Shown here: positions 1-9,845 of the stretch, one piece after another
Numbering within the stretch: position 1 is the stretch's first letter
Layout: the number at the start of each line of letters is the position of its first letter
Origin: Bacillus kwashiorkori
GTDB lineage: Bacteria; Bacillota; Bacilli; Bacillales; Caldibacillaceae
Reading direction: 5' to 3'
Assembly (NCBI RefSeq): GCF_001375515.1
Contig: NZ_CTDX01000013.1
Location: 231,271 to 295,270, forward strand
DNA length: 64,000 nucleotides
The notes under the pieces: model-generated
Told to the model about the DNA's origin: nothing
What the model saw: only the letters and a program-made list of their open reading frames with translations
The model's database searches: none
Made by a program: the position numbers and the translations under genes

Positions 1-142
1 TTTCATTTAAGTTTCTTCTTACTATTGCGGTTTTTTATATGGTAACATAAATATATAATCTCGTTCCAAAACTCATTTGACTTGTACACAGTATTAGATA
101 CATATTAGCTACACAAAAAACTTTCAAAGGATGCAGAGTAAA

Positions 143-796
143 ATGCAAATTCCATATCGGGTTCTTATTGCAGACCATTCCACTATTGATAGAATAAAAA
201 CGAAAGAAATTTTAGCAAGGAATACTTACTTTACTATTATTGGGGAAGCTGAAAACGGAATTGAAGCAGTACATCTTTGCGATGAATTTTTGCCAGATAT
301 AGTGTTGATAGATGTAAATTTGCCGGCAATGAATGGACTAGATGCGACAAAAATGATAAAAGATAAGCATCCACTTATAAAAGTAATAATGTTAACTCAC
401 TCCGATTATATTGAAGATTTATTTTCTGCTTTACAATACGGGGCACAAGGTTATTTACTAAAAGTAATGGAAGACGATGATTTATTAAGGTTTTTATATT
501 CCGTCATCGAGGGAACTTGTGACGTGACGAAGGATATTGCCAGAAAATTGCTAGGAAGATTCAAAGAGCGTGATTTGCGGGGGGCTCAATCTTTTCAATC
601 TTTAACTCCGAGGGAAAAAGAAGTATTACTGCTTATTGCTAAAGGGTTAACAAACAAACAAATCGCCAACTTTTTTTCCATCTCTGAAAATACCGTAAAA
701 AACCATGTGAAAAACATTTTACGAAAATTGCATTTACAAAACCGGGTACAATTAGCTTCCTTCGCAATGAAAATTTTTACGCATCAACAATATTAA
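143..796 (+). CDS. NarL/LuxR-family response regulator
   Basis: The protein has an N-terminal receiver domain and a C-terminal LuxR-type helix-turn-helix (LTPREKEVLLLIAKGLTNKQIA). It should bind DNA after phosphorylation by a sensor kinase, but no kinase gene is adjacent in this window. Counting from an upstream ATG at 131, the phospho-acceptor is Asp61 (LIDVNLP), with Thr89 and Lys111 conserved. The acidic pocket, usually two acidic residues, reads Asp15-His16. I chose ATG 143 because AAAGGA at 126-131 gives workable spacing, whereas ATG 131 abuts it. B. subtilis carries YhcZ, a protein of this class, near yhdB, but orthology is not shown. The target genes are unknown. Confidence 0.9.
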   Translation: MQIPYRVLIADHSTIDRIKTKEILARNTYFTIIGEAENGIEAVHLCDEFLPDIVLIDVNLPAMNGLDATKMIKDKHPLIKVIMLTHSDYIEDLFSALQYGAQGYLLKVMEDDDLLRFLYSVIEGTCDVTKDIARKLLGRFKERDLRGAQSFQSLTPREKEVLLLIAKGLTNKQIANFFSISENTVKNHVKNILRKLHLQNRVQLASFAMKIFTHQQY

Positions 797-901
797 GGGG
801 CTGTTTCTCTGTAAGGAACAACCCCTTCACTGCTATAATACTTAGTACTCCCCATTGTATTGCTTGCATTTGTCGTTCATATTTACCCCTCAATATTAAC
901 T

Positions 902-1301
902 TCAAGTAAACAACAACTGCAATCCAAGTAACACCATTAATTCCCTTTCAAATAAAACATGAATATCGACTAACTCCATCATTGCATAATAAGGCTGTAG
1001 CAAATAACTTCCAGCAATAAATATAACATACGGAGCTAAACGAGCTGGCACACGTTTCCTCTGTAAATAAATTGCAAAAGCAATTAGAAAATGGCAAGTA
1101 GTTAAAACTATATATAGTATAAATGGGTATTAATACAAAACCACTGAGAAACCCTAGTAAAAACCTTCCTTCTCCAAACAATGACAAATATGGTTCTAAC
1201 CTGTTGCAAGAAAGGACAAATGCATATAAACTAAAGCTGCCATTATTTGGTTTTTTAATTAATGTGAAGACGTTACTGTCGTTTTTAACAAGTTTATGCA
1301 T
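902..1301 (-). pseudogene. Frameshifted small membrane protein, possibly DUF2569-like
   Basis: Reading the minus strand from about 1135 to 902 gives roughly 75 residues typical of a membrane protein: YPFILYIVLTTCHFLIAFAI, then a basic QRKRVPAR loop, then a second hydrophobic helix, ending at a TGA. It has no start codon of its own and a stop lies just upstream. In another frame, an open stretch from 1301 to about 1130 (with FLLGFLSGFVLIP) could be the N-terminal half, starting inside the last codons of spoVR. The simplest reading is one gene broken by at least one frameshift near 1130. Resemblance to DUF2569 is only an impression. A sequencing error is possible. Confidence 0.4.
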
Positions 1302-2703
1302 ATCTCCTTTTCACACTTTTACCGTCAAAATGGAAAATAATCGGTTTGTCTTCAATAATCGTTTCCATATGAATACCGCGACCCCATAACTGATAAATAT
1401 ATGGAAGTACCTTTTCTAAATACTTAATATCTAGTTCTATTCCTTCAAAATGATGGCGTAAATATAGTTCCCCACTTTTTAAATAATCACCGTCGTTTAC
1501 AGTAATATACGGAAAACCACCATTTACACGCATATTTACTAGTTGATCTCGTACCTTTTCCCATGCCTTATCAACAATTTTGTAATCTTTCCCTTGCTTT
1601 TGGAATAAATACATATCCTCACGATGGACTAATTCCTTCGTTAAGTAATTTCGTAAAAATGATTGGTCTGACTCTAACTCACGAACTTCAAAGATTTTTT
1701 CTCTTCCTGAATTAGGTTTTACACCTAACTTTTTCATTTCTTCTGTCGGATTATTCCACCTGTCTTCAATATCCTCAAAGATTTTTAGCCCTAAATAATA
1801 TGGGTTTATACCCGTTCTAGACGGTTGCACGACACTGGCATTTAGTTTGGCAAACTCAATCGCTTCATGGCTCGTCAAATCCATCTCTCGCAATATCCGT
1901 TGATGCCAATACGATGCCCAACCTTCATTCATTATTTTCGTTTCAAGTTGCGGCCAGAAGTAGAGCATTTCTTCGCGAATCATCGTTAAAATGTCACGTT
2001 GCCAATCATCCAATTCACGACTATATTGTTCAATAAAAAGCAGTATATCTTTTTCAGGCTGTGGTGGGAATTTTTTACGTTTTTTTCGAGGTTCCATTGG
2101 AGTTTTTTTCGGTTTATCTAAATTCCATAAATCGTCGTAAGGGGATACCGCTTGTGGTTCTTCTTCATATTCCTCTTCCATATCCCAAAGAAAATTAGGT
2201 CGCAATAGGGACGGGTCAATATGTTCTTCGATAGCAAGGACAGCATCGAGAAACGATTCTACCTCTCGTTTTCCATACTCCATTTCATATTTACGGATTC
2301 GCTCTGCAGTAGCTGCCATACTTTCGACCATATCCCGCTTCGTATTTTGAAAACGGACATTGTTTTTGAAAAAGTCGCAATGGGCAAGTACATGGGCAAC
2401 AATTAGCTTGTTTTGAATCAACGTATTGGAATCTAATAAAAAGGCATAACAAGGATTAGAATTTATTACTAGCTCATAAATTTTACTCAAACCTAAATCA
2501 TAATGGAGCTTCATTTTATGGAATTGCTTTCCGAAACTCCAATGAGAATATCTCGTTGGCATTCCGTATGCTCCGAATGTATAAATAATATCAGCAGGAC
2601 AAATTTCATAACGCATCGGGTAAAAATCCAGTCCAAACCCTTCGGCAATTTCTGTAATTTCCTCGATTGCCTGTTCTAATTTTTTACGTTCATCATCTCT
2701 CAT
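1294..2703 (-). CDS. spoVR: SpoVR family stage V sporulation protein
   Basis: This 469-residue protein has the usual SpoVR length and hallmarks: an N-terminal [33 protein letters not shown] block and a histidine-rich middle region ([23 protein letters not shown]). In B. subtilis SpoVR is made in the mother cell and is needed for normal spore cortex; its biochemical activity is not settled. A clear AAGGAGG lies seven bases before the ATG. The family often co-occurs with PrkA and YhbH, and both are encoded in this window (56.3 and 49.2 kb), though not adjacent. Mother-cell expression is inferred from the family, since I found no convincing sigma-E promoter. Confidence 0.95.
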   Translation of the reverse strand: MRDDERKKLEQAIEEITEIAEGFGLDFYPMRYEICPADIIYTFGAYGMPTRYSHWSFGKQFHKMKLHYDLGLSKIYELVINSNPCYAFLLDSNTLIQNKLIVAHVLAHCDFFKNNVRFQNTKRDMVESMAATAERIRKYEMEYGKREVESFLDAVLAIEEHIDPSLLRPNFLWDMEEEYEEEPQAVSPYDDLWNLDKPKKTPMEPRKKRKKFPPQPEKDILLFIEQYSRELDDWQRDILTMIREEMLYFWPQLETKIMNEGWASYWHQRILREMDLTSHEAIEFAKLNASVVQPSRTGINPYYLGLKIFEDIEDRWNNPTEEMKKLGVKPNSGREKIFEVRELESDQSFLRNYLTKELVHREDMYLFQKQGKDYKIVDKAWEKVRDQLVNMRVNGGFPYITVNDGDYLKSGELYLRHHFEGIELDIKYLEKVLPYIYQLWGRGIHMETIIEDKPIIFHFDGKSVKRRYA

Positions 2704-2993
2704 GGAACTTCCTCCTTGAAATCAGTATAAGATGACTTCAACAAGCGATATCTTACTTCCAATTTATGAAGGAATTTGAGAAAAGATGATGGAAAAGTTA
2801 TGTTGTTTTTTATTGAGCCTTCTTTAAAAAATTTATTTTCTTTAAAAAAGTATTTCCCGGAAACGTCAAAACAAACGTTGAATATAATGGTAAGGGCAAA
2901 AGTATCATATTTCAAAGGCTGTTAACATTTACAGTGTAAAAAATAAATGTTTCAGCATACAATAATAACAACTCCCAAAGAGGAGGATACTTG

Positions 2994-3248
2994 ATGAATA
3001 AAGCAGATTATGATCGTGCGTTGTACTACACATACAGATCAGAATGGGACAATTTATTAATATTAATGGTTCGAACGAAAGATGATTTTTTATCCAAAAA
3101 GATTGAACATTTTCTACATGCATACCACTACCAACATGACTACGCTATCGTTGAAAAGTATTTATTCGCATTACTTCACTACATTGAACATGCGAATGAT
3201 ACTGCCACCATTTTACAAGAAGAAGCATTATATTCTATCGGCCGATAA
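2994..3248 (+). CDS. yhdB: YhdB-like small protein
   Basis: An 84-residue soluble protein rich in Tyr, His and charged residues (NKADYDRALYYTYRSEWDNL at the N-terminus). It resembles Bacillus YhdB, a small protein of unknown function, and in B. subtilis yhdB lies in the same general region as spoVR. Start ATG 2994 is preferred over TTG 2991 because AGGAGG at 2981-2986 is seven bases upstream. It is transcribed divergently from spoVR across a roughly 290-bp gap that must hold both promoters. No signal peptide or membrane helix is seen. Confidence 0.75.
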   Translation: MNKADYDRALYYTYRSEWDNLLILMVRTKDDFLSKKIEHFLHAYHYQHDYAIVEKYLFALLHYIEHANDTATILQEEALYSIGR

Positions 3249-3472
3249 TGAAAACGAAAGAAACATGTGCTAGCTCTGCATTTATTGCAGGGCTTTTCAT
3301 TATTGTAAAACTGGATGATTTTTCAACAGAAAGAAAAAAACTTGTTCCTTATTAATGCTTGTATAATAGTGAAAATGATGTAACAACATTGTTTTCCATA
3401 ATAGATAAAAAAGGCATTTTCAAAAAACTTATGATAAAATAAAATTGTTTGAAAGGTGGTGTAATTATCCAA

Positions 3473-3910
3473 TTGGCTGGACAAAAAAAATATCATGATT
3501 TTCTTTTTTTCAGTTGGTGTGTATCGATAATAGCTATGTTCGGCAGTTTATATTTTTCGGAAATAAGATACTTTGAACCATGCGAACTTTGTTGGTATCA
3601 ACGAATTTTGATGTACCCGTTAACATTGATATTAGGTATTGCCGTAGTGAAAAAAGATTTACAAATAAGTTTTTACGCAATGATGTTCTCAAGTATTGGT
3701 GGCACACTGTCTCTATATCATTATGCTACACAAAAAATCACTTTACTAGGTGAAAATGCCATTGCCTGTGGAAGAGTTCCTTGCACCGTACAATATATAA
3801 ATTGGTTTGGCTTTATAACTATTCCTTTTCTAGCATTATCCGCATTTTTTATCATATTCATTCTAAATTTTGCCATTTGGAAATATATAAAAAGGGGTCA
3901 TTTACATTGA
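3473..3910 (+). CDS. bdbC: Disulfide oxidoreductase BdbC (DsbB family)
   Basis: A four-helix membrane protein with two cysteine pairs: CELC just after the first helix, and a second pair in the outer loop (CGRVPC) before a final YINWFGFITIP helix. DsbB/BdbC proteins reoxidise extracytoplasmic thiol oxidases and pass electrons to quinones. The start is uncertain. AAAGGTGG at 3453-3459 precedes TTG 3473, whereas TTG 3449 lies upstream of that ribosome site. The gene overlaps the downstream thioredoxin-like gene by four bases (TTGA), so the two are translationally coupled and probably form a redox pair at the membrane surface. Confidence 0.9.
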   Translation: MAGQKKYHDFLFFSWCVSIIAMFGSLYFSEIRYFEPCELCWYQRILMYPLTLILGIAVVKKDLQISFYAMMFSSIGGTLSLYHYATQKITLLGENAIACGRVPCTVQYINWFGFITIPFLALSAFFIIFILNFAIWKYIKRGHLH

Positions 3911-4377
3911 AAAAAGTATTAATTTTTCTTGGTATTATCGTTGTTGTATTTACTTCTATTGCACTGTTAAATAATTATCAATCGAAAGAAAAGCTTAACA
4001 ATAATCCGTATGGTACGAATAAATTAAAAAAGGAAACAATTGCACAATTGGATGATGAAGATTATCAAAACATCATTTTACCTAATGACTTACAACAATT
4101 ATTAGAGGAAGGAAAGTCACAAGCAGTTTATTTTTTCAGTCCAACTTGTTACTATTGTAATTTAACTACACCAATCGTCGTTGATTTAGCGAAAGATTTG
4201 AATATTGATTTGAAATTGTATAATGTTTATGAATTTGAGCAAGGTTGGGATGAATATCAATTAGAAGGAACACCTACACTAATCTATTTTAAAGATGGAA
4301 AAGAATTTGCTCGAAAAGTCGGGTATGATGAGAAAGACGTCTTTGAAAAGTGGATGCATGATAATATAACTGAGTAA
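3907..4377 (+). CDS. Membrane-anchored thioredoxin-like protein
   Basis: A 156-residue protein with an N-terminal hydrophobic anchor (VLIFLGIIVVVFTSIALL) followed by an extracytoplasmic thioredoxin fold. The active site is SPTCYYCNLTTP (CYYC) and the cis-proline motif is EGTPTLIYF. It is likely the partner of the upstream BdbC: a thiol oxidase or reductase on the outer face of the membrane. TTG 3907 is chosen because AAGGGG lies about nine bases upstream and the codon overlaps the bdbC stop. A longer reading frame upstream merely runs inside bdbC. It is not a typical BdbD/DsbA, being shorter and lacking the helical insertion. Confidence 0.85.
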   Translation: MKKVLIFLGIIVVVFTSIALLNNYQSKEKLNNNPYGTNKLKKETIAQLDDEDYQNIILPNDLQQLLEEGKSQAVYFFSPTCYYCNLTTPIVVDLAKDLNIDLKLYNVYEFEQGWDEYQLEGTPTLIYFKDGKEFARKVGYDEKDVFEKWMHDNITE

Positions 4378-4421
4378 AAGGACTTGCTCACTAAGCCTTT
4401 TTTAGGAAACAGTTTAAAAGT

Positions 4422-4462
4422 AAAAACCCAAGAATGTTCATATAACAACATCTTGGGTTTTT
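4422..4462. terminator. Bidirectional rho-independent terminator
   Basis: An inverted repeat (AAAACCCAAGA.TGTT pairing with AACA.TCTTGGGTTTT) with A-rich and T-rich flanks lies between the convergent thioredoxin-like gene and yhcU, so it can serve both strands. Confidence 0.8.
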
Positions 4463-4524
4463 GCTTTGACGCAACTATGTTAATTGTTCCTTATCAAGGT
4501 CGTTTCTGTAGCTAAAAGATGCAT

Positions 4525-4920
4525 TTATACGAGCCACTCGTTCGCTGCTTTCGTATAGATACTGCCTCTTTCAAGGGCAATACTGTCTGACCCGACAAAA
4601 TGATGATAAGAAAACGGAAAAGAAATGCCAATTTCATTTAAAAATGAAACATTTTTTTTAAACAGTTGCTGATAATGCTCGTCCATAAGGGATTTCGTCT
4701 CAATAAGGGTAATCGTTATTTGTAAGCTACATATAATCTGAAATGATTCCTTCAATGTCGCATACTGTTCATAATCTGTTAAATCTAAAATCCCTAACTG
4801 GAGAAATTCGTTAATTTCATCATCCGAAAAATAATGAGGAAAAATGTTCTTATACATATGATTCACTAGTTGCTTAATCTTTTCCTCCTGTTCACGGGTT
4901 GAAGCAATAACTACCTTCAA
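4525..4920 (-). CDS. yhcU: YhcU-like protein (DUF5365)
   Basis: A 131-residue soluble protein starting KVVIASTREQEEKIKQLV and containing FSDDEINEFLQLG. It resembles Bacillus YhcU, a small family of unknown function. In B. subtilis yhcU sits beside yhcT, and here the yhcT-like pseudouridine synthase is the next gene, transcribed divergently. The start is TTG 4920 with AAAGGTGG seven bases upstream. No membrane helix or known catalytic motif is visible. Confidence 0.7.
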   Translation of the reverse strand: MKVVIASTREQEEKIKQLVNHMYKNIFPHYFSDDEINEFLQLGILDLTDYEQYATLKESFQIICSLQITITLIETKSLMDEHYQQLFKKNVSFLNEIGISFPFSYHHFVGSDSIALERGSIYTKAANEWLV

Positions 4921-5275
4921 TTAGAACCCACCTTTATCTTTTATTCTTTAATATGGTGTGTCATAATATTATTTTGAACGCTTTACCCAAAAAGAACAGA
5001 CTATGTACTCTTTTTGGATGCTTGTCACATTCTTCTCGACACTTATTCCATTATGTTTTTATCATCATTAGAATAACATAAGTCAATAGGAAAATAGAGT
5101 GGAAATTGAAGGTATGCACTGCAGAAAATACCAATATGAATCGAACGTTTCAATGTTATGGACAGTTTAAATAAAGGATTTTATTAAATTTTTGGCTAGG
5201 CGAATTGTAAGAACGATAATGATAGAACGGAATGATGAAATATCGGAAAAAAAAGGATTTTTCACAGGTGATTAT

Positions 5276-6187
5276 ATGTTGAAAACAAAGAGACTAGGAA
5301 ATTATTTACAGGTTGCGATTCCATCTAATTGGGAAAATCATGCTATAGAACAAATTTTAAAGGAAGTTTGGGAAACTCCAAAAAAGCTTCTCCACCAATG
5401 GAGAATGGATAAGACTATTTTATTGAACGGAATGCAAACAGCACTTTCCACTAAAGTAAAAGAGAATGATGAACTATCCCTACCTATTTTTACTAAAGGG
5501 GATTATGGTGTCATTCCTAACAAATTGCAACAAGCCATCCAAATACTATACGAAGATGATCATCTGATAATAGTCAATAAGCCTGCACGTATTGCTACAC
5601 ATCCGAATGGTGCTTCAGATAAAACAACACTTGCAAACGGCATTGCCAATCATTTACAAGAAAAAGGTGAAACATGCACGGTAAAACATATTCACCGCCT
5701 TGATCAAGATACAACCGGAGCGATATTGTTTGCTAAACATTATTTCGCTGGGGCAATATTGGATAAAAAATTGGAAAGACGAGAAATTAAACGAATTTAT
5801 GTTGCCGCAATACATGGGAAACTAACGAACAAAAAGGGAATAATCCGAACAAATATTGGTCGAGATCGCCATCACCCAACAAGAAGACGTGTATCTCCTA
5901 CAGGTCAAACGGCAATCACTCATTTTCAATTACATCAATATAATGCAAAACGAAATATTTCGACGGTTTTATGTTGGTTAGAAACTGGCAGAACACACCA
6001 AATTAGGGTTCACTTTAGTTCGATTGGCCATCCATTAGTTGGTGACACACTTTACGGTGGTAAACCTATTTTCCATAGACAAGCTTTACATGCCCAATCC
6101 ATTGAGTTTATTCACCCAATTACTTTGGAAAAATTAAAAGTAACTGCACCCTTCATAGATGAAATGAGCTATTTTTATACAGAATAA
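5276..6187 (+). CDS. yhcT: RluA-family pseudouridine synthase (YhcT-like)
   Basis: The 303-residue product has an S4-like RNA-binding N-terminus (KLLHQWRMDKTILLNGMQ) and a catalytic domain with the HRLDQDTTG motif, whose Asp attacks the uridine, followed by the LETGRTHQIRVHFSSIGHPL motif. It should convert uridine to pseudouridine in rRNA or tRNA; the exact site cannot be read from sequence. ATG 5276 is chosen because AGGTG lies five bases upstream, while the in-frame TTG at 5192 has no ribosome site. The 355 bases upstream, shared with the divergent yhcU, hold no other gene that I can support. Confidence 0.9.
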   Translation: MLKTKRLGNYLQVAIPSNWENHAIEQILKEVWETPKKLLHQWRMDKTILLNGMQTALSTKVKENDELSLPIFTKGDYGVIPNKLQQAIQILYEDDHLIIVNKPARIATHPNGASDKTTLANGIANHLQEKGETCTVKHIHRLDQDTTGAILFAKHYFAGAILDKKLERREIKRIYVAAIHGKLTNKKGIIRTNIGRDRHHPTRRRVSPTGQTAITHFQLHQYNAKRNISTVLCWLETGRTHQIRVHFSSIGHPLVGDTLYGGKPIFHRQALHAQSIEFIHPITLEKLKVTAPFIDEMSYFYTE

Positions 6188-6195
6188 CATTAATA

Positions 6196-6225
6196 AGATG
6201 AAGAACAGCTTTTTTGTTCTTCATC
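6196..6225. terminator. Perfect 12-bp hairpin after yhcT
   Basis: AGATGAAGAACA and its exact complement surround a short T-rich loop just after the yhcT stop. The T-run lies in the loop rather than after the stem, so this may be a transcript-end or stabilising hairpin rather than a classical terminator. Confidence 0.5.
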
Positions 6226-6299
6226 TAGCACGCAACGAAAAATGGGTTAGCTTTACTGCAACTATTTTTTTTCGCGTCAATTTTTACGGAACTTCCATC

Positions 6300-7133
6300 T
6301 TATTCAAAGTTGGCGTTGTCTGGATCTCGACCAAATCTTTGATTGATATTAATCGCATCAATTTTTGCCATATCTTCTTGTGATAAATCAAAATCAAATA
6401 TTTGCGCATTTTCTCTAATTCGACTTGGTGTCACAGACTTTGGAATAATGATAACATTATTTTGCAAATGCCAGCGCAAAATTATTTGAGCAGCTGTTTT
6501 ATAATACTTTTCACCTAATTCATTCAAAACCGGGTGATTAAGAAGTCTGCCTCTGCCGAGTGGAGACCATGCCTCTACTTGTATGCCATGTTTTTGGCAA
6601 AATTTTCGTAATTCCGGTTGAGATAACTGTGGGTGCAATTCTACTTGGTTGACGGTAGGTTTTTCCGAATATTTATCCATCAATGTTTGTAAATGATGAA
6701 TTTGAAAATTACTCACCCCTATTGCTTTCACCCGTCCGTCTTTATATAATGTTTCTAGCGCACGCCAAGTTTCTAAATATTTACCTGGTACAGCCCAGTG
6801 AATTAAGTATAAATCAATGTAATCAAGATTTAATTTTTCCATACTTCTTTCAAACGCCTGCAATGTCTTATCATAACCTTGATCACTATTCCACACTTTC
6901 GTTGTAACAAATATTTCCTCCCGAGGAATACCACTCGTTTTAATCGCTTCCCCTACCCCTTCTTCATTATCATAAAATGCAGCTGTATCAATTAAACGAT
7001 AGCCAGTTTCTAAAGCTGTCTTTACTGTATCAACTACTTGACTTCCCGCATCGACTTTATATACCCCTAATCCAAAATAAGGCATTTTTACACCATTATG
7101 TAGAGTAACCGTTCCGTTTATTGTTTTATCCAC
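6300..7133 (-). CDS. Aldo/keto reductase (YvgN/YtbE type)
   Basis: An NADPH-dependent carbonyl reductase of the AKR superfamily, about 277 residues. It shows [21 protein letters not shown] (catalytic Asp and Tyr), TTKVW (catalytic Lys), DLYLIHW (catalytic His), GVSNF and the C-terminal [14 protein letters not shown] cofactor-phosphate motif. Bacillus relatives such as YvgN act on aldehydes including methylglyoxal; the substrate here is unknown. GTG 7133 is preferred because GAGGTG lies six bases upstream, whereas GTG 7142 is part of that ribosome site. It is transcribed divergently from topB. Confidence 0.9.
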   Translation of the reverse strand: MDKTINGTVTLHNGVKMPYFGLGVYKVDAGSQVVDTVKTALETGYRLIDTAAFYDNEEGVGEAIKTSGIPREEIFVTTKVWNSDQGYDKTLQAFERSMEKLNLDYIDLYLIHWAVPGKYLETWRALETLYKDGRVKAIGVSNFQIHHLQTLMDKYSEKPTVNQVELHPQLSQPELRKFCQKHGIQVEAWSPLGRGRLLNHPVLNELGEKYYKTAAQIILRWHLQNNVIIIPKSVTPSRIRENAQIFDFDLSQEDMAKIDAININQRFGRDPDNANFE

Positions 7134-7425
7134 ATTAATCACCTCTTTAGTTAGTTAATCTTATTTTACTCAACTTTCAACTAACATAACAAATCTTCTG
7201 ATGTGTAATATGCTTGAAAAAGTTATAATAGAAACAGCTAAGCAATATGTCTTGCTTCTTTTACTTGAAATGGACTAACAGCTCTATATCCGTAAAACAA
7301 TCGATTGTTAAGTAAAAGCCTTTCACATATATTACTTGAGTGAATTTCACCACATTTTTTGGTGTATTCCTATGTATCGAGTTAATGAAAATCCACCCTA
7401 TTTAATAGGAAATGGAGGTATCGAA

Positions 7426-9609
7426 ATGGTAAGTGTCGTTATTTCAGAAAAACCATCCGTTGCAAAAAATATTGCGGATGCTTTAAAAATAAAAAATAAA
7501 CAAGAAGGGTACTTTGAAGGAAAAGACTATATTATTACTTGGGCTTTTGGACATTTATTACAACTTTATGATGCGAAAGATTATGATAAAGGAATGACAA
7601 AATGGAGAATGGATAACTTTCCCTTTATCCCTTCTCAGTTTCGCTATAAAGTAAAATGCGATGCTCGTAACAGAGAGAAAGAAGATTTTCGTGGTAAAAA
7701 GCAGTTGAAAATTATTTACAACTTAATTAAGCGAGATGATGTAGACTCAGTCATATCTGCTTGTGATTATGATCGTGAAGGACAAGTCATTGGAGACACG
7801 ATTATTTATAATCTCAAAACAAAAAAACAAGTTTACCGCTTGTTGTTGAACGAATGGACACCAGATGAAGTGTTAAAAGGACTGCAAAACTTAAAACCAA
7901 ATACGGAAATGAGACCCCTTCTCGATGCTGGTATTAGCCGTCAGTGGGCTGATTGGGTCATTGGGATTAATTTAACATCGGTTGCTACATTAAAGTATCA
8001 AAAGGGTTCTGGAAAGGCACTGAACATTGGAAGAGTGCTACTACCAACGTTAAAAATTATTTATGATCGAGATAAAGAAATTGAAAACTTTGTACCTGAA
8101 GATTATTTTAAATTAGCGGCTGCATTTAAAACAAATGATGGTAAAGAATACGAAGGGGTATATGTAGAAGATGAAGAGGCTAAATTTAAAAATAAAGCAA
8201 ATTTGGAGTTAATCCAACAAGCATTAAATCATCACTCAGCGATAATTTTCGATAAAAAAGTGGAACTAAAAAAAGAATATCCTCCATATTTATTTAACCT
8301 TTCAAACTTACAAGGTTTTATTACAAGTAAATATAAAGGCTGGACTTCCGATAAAGTGCTGAAAGTGGCTCAGTCTCTATATGAAAAGAAGTATATTACA
8401 TATCCACGTACTGCCAGTGTAGTATTAGAAGAAAGTTTAGTAGATAAGGCAGCTAAGGTACTTAATAATCTAAAAAAAGGACTTCCATATGAAAATGAAA
8501 TTACATTTGCGAAAAAGAAACGGATTTTTGATAATTCTAAAGTAGAAAGTCACAGTGCGATAACTCCGACATACTTACTTCCAAAATCCTTAACGAAGGA
8601 TGAGGAAATTGTGTATAATGCAGTTAAAAATCGCTTTATTATGCAGTTTATGCCGATTGCTGAACATGAGGAAACGAAAATAATGACTAAAGTTCATGCT
8701 GATGAAATTAAAGGTCTGTTTATTTCAAAAGGAAAAGTCCAGTTGGTTGAGGGATGGAAAAAGGTAGAGAACATGGAATCGAAGGATACTATTCTACCTC
8801 TAGTAAATATTGATGAGATTGTTAATATTATCGATCATAAATTAACTTCTCATATGACGGAACCACCAAAACACCATACAGAAAAAACATTATTAAGAGT
8901 AATGGAAACATGCGGCAAGGGTAAAGACAAAGAGGACGAAGACAGTGAGGAAATGATGGCAGCTATTTTAAGTGGTTATAGCATTGGTACGCCAGCTACA
9001 AGAGCCGAAACGATAAAAAAATTAAAAGATGTCGGCTATATTACTAATCAAAATAAAAATTTGATTTGTACAGAACTTGGAAGAAAATTAGTGGAAACAT
9101 TTCCCGTAAAGGAATTGTTTGATTTAGAATTCACTGGCAGACTGGAAAAAACATTGTCTGATATTGAAAAGCAAAAGTTTACAAAGGAAAGTTTCTTGAA
9201 TTTAATTTTTGGTTTTACAGCAAATGCTGTTAAAACAATTAAAAATGAAAAAGACATCATTATAAATGAAGTATTAAACGATAAGAAAACCATTGAGGTT
9301 CTTGGAAAATGTCCTCTTTGCGGGCATGGAATTATTGAAGGACAAAAAGGCTTTGGCTGTAGCAATTGGAAAAATGGCTGTAAATTTGTAATCTGGAAAA
9401 ATGATAAATTTTTAGCATCAATGAAAAAGAAACCAACTAAAACGATGGTGAAAAATCTTTTAAAAAATGGCATCGTTTTGGTTAAGGGACTAACAAGTAA
9501 AAAAGGTAACAAGTTTGATGCATATTTACGGTATGAGAAAAATCCTAATAACGAATATTTTAGCTGGAAAATGGCGTTTCCTGAAAAGAAAATCCAAAAG
9601 GAAAAGTGA
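7426..9609 (+). CDS. topB: DNA topoisomerase III
   Basis: A type IA topoisomerase of 727 residues that relaxes or decatenates DNA through a single-strand break. The TOPRIM domain is at the N-terminus (VISEKPSVAKNIA) with the metal motif ACDYDREGQ. The active-site tyrosine is Tyr326 in YITYPRT. Late motifs GTPATRAETIKKL and FTGRLEKTLSDIE are present, and the C-terminus has a four-cysteine zinc ribbon (CPLC ... CSNWKNGC). ATG 7426 is chosen because GGAGG lies seven bases upstream; the reading frame extends 30 codons further without a good ribosome site. The gene stands alone. Confidence 0.97.
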   Translation: MVSVVISEKPSVAKNIADALKIKNKQEGYFEGKDYIITWAFGHLLQLYDAKDYDKGMTKWRMDNFPFIPSQFRYKVKCDARNREKEDFRGKKQLKIIYNLIKRDDVDSVISACDYDREGQVIGDTIIYNLKTKKQVYRLLLNEWTPDEVLKGLQNLKPNTEMRPLLDAGISRQWADWVIGINLTSVATLKYQKGSGKALNIGRVLLPTLKIIYDRDKEIENFVPEDYFKLAAAFKTNDGKEYEGVYVEDEEAKFKNKANLELIQQALNHHSAIIFDKKVELKKEYPPYLFNLSNLQGFITSKYKGWTSDKVLKVAQSLYEKKYITYPRTASVVLEESLVDKAAKVLNNLKKGLPYENEITFAKKKRIFDNSKVESHSAITPTYLLPKSLTKDEEIVYNAVKNRFIMQFMPIAEHEETKIMTKVHADEIKGLFISKGKVQLVEGWKKVENMESKDTILPLVNIDEIVNIIDHKLTSHMTEPPKHHTEKTLLRVMETCGKGKDKEDEDSEEMMAAILSGYSIGTPATRAETIKKLKDVGYITNQNKNLICTELGRKLVETFPVKELFDLEFTGRLEKTLSDIEKQKFTKESFLNLIFGFTANAVKTIKNEKDIIINEVLNDKKTIEVLGKCPLCGHGIIEGQKGFGCSNWKNGCKFVIWKNDKFLASMKKKPTKTMVKNLLKNGIVLVKGLTSKKGNKFDAYLRYEKNPNNEYFSWKMAFPEKKIQKEK

Positions 9610-9845
9610 ACATATTTAAATTTATGTCAATAAGTTATGTGGAGATATTTAATTGATTTAGCAAAAAGCGCACCGAATTATTGAAGCAGCCTGAGGAATT
9701 TTTACTCCAAAGGTTGTTTTTTCATTACACCAAATTTATTGACTATTATTAATTCATTTGATAACGTTTTAAATAGGGAGATAAATTTATAGACAAAAAT
9801 ATAAGAAATCATAAATTCGATTAGTAATTGGGAGGTTCGAACAAA

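Noticed and set aside
795..830. Hairpin AAGGGG.TGTT/AACA.CCCCTT after the response regulator as a terminator
   Set aside because: A stem with a mismatch is visible but no T-run follows, so I did not list it as a terminator.
2700..2915. 71-codon minus-strand reading frame upstream of spoVR
   Set aside because: It has no ribosome site and an unlikely composition, and it covers the region that must hold the spoVR and yhdB promoters.
9048..9512. 154-codon minus-strand reading frame within topB
   Set aside because: It lies opposite conserved topoisomerase sequence and its translation is low-complexity Phe/Ser/Leu, as expected for an antisense shadow.
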